From Streptomyces fradiae ATCC 10745 = DSM 40063 (lineage in GTDB: Bacteria; Actinomycetota; Actinomycetes; Streptomycetales; Streptomycetaceae): a DNA stretch of 64,000 nucleotides. Every line of letters starts with the position of its first letter. Within the stretch, counting starts at the first letter, position 1. Shown here piece by piece: positions 62,527 through 64,000 of this stretch. A program made the translations under genes and the position numbers. The notes beneath the pieces were generated by a model, which worked only from the letters and a program-made list of their open reading frames with translations, did no database searches and was not told the origin of the DNA. The stretch covers positions 2,652,501-2,716,500 of the forward strand of contig NZ_CP023696.1 of NCBI RefSeq assembly GCF_008704425.1, given 5' to 3'.

Positions 62527-64000
62527 TCAGACCCCGACGAGCCGGTTCGGCCGGTCGGCGTCCGGGTCGGCGGGCCGGTCGGCGTCGTCGCCCAGCCGCT
62601 TGCGCAGGCCCTCGCCCTCGACGTCCACGTTGGGCAGGACGCGGTCCAGCCAGCGCGGCAACCACCACGCCTTGTGGCCGAGCAGGGCGAGCACGGCGGG
62701 GACGATCGCCATACGGACCACGAACGCGTCGAACAGGACGGCCGCGGCCAGGCCGAAGCCGATCATCTTGACCATCTGCTCGCTGGCGCCGATGAAGCCC
62801 GCGAACACCGCGATCATGATGACGGCGGCCGCGGTGACGACGCGGGCGCCGTGGCGGAAGCCGGTCACGATGGCCTCGCCGGGCCGCTCGCCGTGGACGT
62901 ACGCCTCCCGCATGCGGGTGACGAGGAAGACCTCGTAGTCCATGGCGAGGCCGAAGACGACGCCCACCATGAAGATCGGCATCATGCTCATGATCGGGCC
63001 GGTCTGCTCCACGCCGAAGACCGAGCCCAGCCAGCCCCACTGGAAGACGGCGACGACGGCACCGAGCGCGGCGACCACCGACAGGAGGAAGCCGAGGGCG
63101 GCCTTCAGCGGGACGAGCACGGAGCGGAAGACGACCATCAGCAGCAGGAAGGCGAGGCCGACGACGAGCGCCAGATAGGGCAGCAGCGCGTCGTTCATCT
63201 TCTGCGAGAAGTCGATGTTCATCGCGGTCTGGCCGGTGACGAGGACGTCGTCGCCGGTCCGCTCGCGGATGTCGTGGACGAGGTCCTCGGTGGCCGTGGA
63301 CGACGGGCGGTCCTTCGGCACGACGGTGATCATGGCCGTGTCGCCGGCCTTGTTCGGCAGGGGCGGGGTGACCGCGGCGACGCCCTCGAGCTTCTTGATC
63401 GTGCCGGCGGCCTTGGCGGCGGCGTCCCGGTCGCCGTCCACGACGACCATCAGCGGGCCGTTGGAGCCGGGCCCGAAGCCCTCGGAGAGCAGGTCGTACG
63501 CGCGGCGCTGGGTGGTGGAGGTCGGCTGGGCACCGTCGTCGGGGAGGCCCATCTCCAGGGAGGCGGCCGGTACGGCGAGGGCACCGAGGCCGACGACGCC
63601 GACCAGCAGCACGGCGATCGGGCGGCGCAGCACGAAGCGGGCCCAGCGGGTGCCGCCGTTCGGCGCGGCCTCGGCGGCTTCCCGGTCGCCGTCCTTCTTG
63701 CCCAGGACCACGGTCTTGGCCGCGCCCTCGGAGTCGGCCGGGTCCGCGGCGGTCCCGTCCGCGTCGGACCGGCTCCCGTCGAGCGCCTTGCGGGCCTTGC
63801 GGCCGAGGATGCGCCGGCCCGAGTAGCCGAGCAGCGCCGGGATGAAGGTGAGGGCGATCAGGACGGCGATGGCGACCGTGCCGGCGGCGGCGACGCCCAT
63901 CTTGGTCAGCATCGGGATGTTGACGACGGCGAGGCCGACCAGGGCGATGACCACGGTCAGGCCCGCGAAGACGACGGCCGAGCCGGCGGTTCCGACGGCG
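62527..64000 (-). CDS. MMPL-family RND transporter (partial, 5' end beyond window)
   Basis: The last 491 codons of a minus-strand gene that continues past the right edge. The visible part holds the end of the first membrane block (IALVGLAVVNIPMLTKMGVA, AVLIALTFIPALLGYSGRRI), a charged cytoplasmic loop, a single helix (PIAVLLVGVVGLGALAVPAA), a periplasmic-type loop and the second five-helix block with the proton-relay region VVFGLAMDYEVFLVTRMREA. MmpL-type RND proteins export lipids or siderophore-like molecules. The C-terminus ends DADRPNRLVGV. Substrate is unknown. Confidence 0.95.
   Translation of the reverse strand, partial: AVGTAGSAVVFAGLTVVIALVGLAVVNIPMLTKMGVAAAGTVAIAVLIALTFIPALLGYSGRRILGRKARKALDGSRSDADGTAADPADSEGAAKTVVLGKKDGDREAAEAAPNGGTRWARFVLRRPIAVLLVGVVGLGALAVPAASLEMGLPDDGAQPTSTTQRRAYDLLSEGFGPGSNGPLMVVVDGDRDAAAKAAGTIKKLEGVAAVTPPLPNKAGDTAMITVVPKDRPSSTATEDLVHDIRERTGDDVLVTGQTAMNIDFSQKMNDALLPYLALVVGLAFLLLMVVFRSVLVPLKAALGFLLSVVAALGAVVAVFQWGWLGSVFGVEQTGPIMSMMPIFMVGVVFGLAMDYEVFLVTRMREAYVHGERPGEAIVTGFRHGARVVTAAAVIMIAVFAGFIGASEQMVKMIGFGLAAAVLFDAFVVRMAIVPAVLALLGHKAWWLPRWLDRVLPNVDVEGEGLRKRLGDDADRPADPDADRPNRLVGV

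Overview
The window is chromosomal DNA of a Streptomyces-type actinomycete. It is very GC-rich, many genes start with GTG, genes often overlap by 4 bp (GTGA or ATGA), and the core gene order follows the Streptomyces block I know from S. coelicolor: mfd, glmU-prs-rplY-pth, ppc, desaturase-TetR, tam/tamR, galT-galE-galK, ABC-F, rpfB-ksgA-ispE, tatD, rsmI/pmt, PBP, ssgE. That synteny is recalled knowledge, not a search result.

Layout. 1-5.0 kb: the end of a small secreted or lipoprotein-like protein, a GNAT-like protein, a remnant of an HNH (DUF1524) nuclease, and mfd. 5.4-11 kb is an accessory patch: secreted phospholipase A2 behind a possible PHO box, two small overlapping unknown genes, an XRE regulator, a HAD phosphatase, a chimeric and frameshifted pseudogene, and a lipoprotein. 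11-16.5 kb is the most interesting block. It has four genes in two divergent pairs: a YrhB/proline-rich/deaminase/SUKH-4 giant and a WHH-nuclease-SUKH fusion on the minus strand, and a YwqJ-type deaminase followed by a SUKH-3 protein on the plus strand.

16.7-24.4 kb: an orphan NarL/DesK-type sensor kinase, tRNA-Gln(UUG), glmU (cell-wall precursor), prs (PRPP), rplY, pth, a membrane protein and an LAETG sortase substrate. 24.5-31.7 kb: ppc, a fatty-acid desaturase with its own TetR gene and a CCGTA/TACGG operator array, the divergent tam-tamR pair with a palindromic operator, and a LuxR response regulator. 32.1-36.7 kb: the galTEK Leloir operon with three helically phased repeats at its promoter, then a second LuxR regulator whose receiver lacks the phospho-acceptor Asp. 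36.9-47.4 kb: two paralogous membrane-anchored PQQ-type beta-propellers, an ABC-F ATPase, a lipoprotein, a one-pass secreted protein and an acyltransferase-3 membrane protein.

47.5-64 kb: ispE-ksgA-rpfB in a tightly overlapping operon, tatD, a zinc-ribbon protein, divergent rsmI and pmt, a class B PBP followed by four tandem hairpin-bearing 56-bp repeats, a secreted PA14/FN3 protein, a serine beta-lactamase-fold hydrolase, ssgE, and an MMPL exporter that runs off the right edge. Much of this half concerns cell wall, spore and envelope functions. Intergenic regions are unusually rich in GC-rich minisatellites, which also expand some coding regions (the collagen-like linker and the RpfB N-terminus). 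No insertion sequence, integrase, prophage, rRNA or CRISPR was seen.
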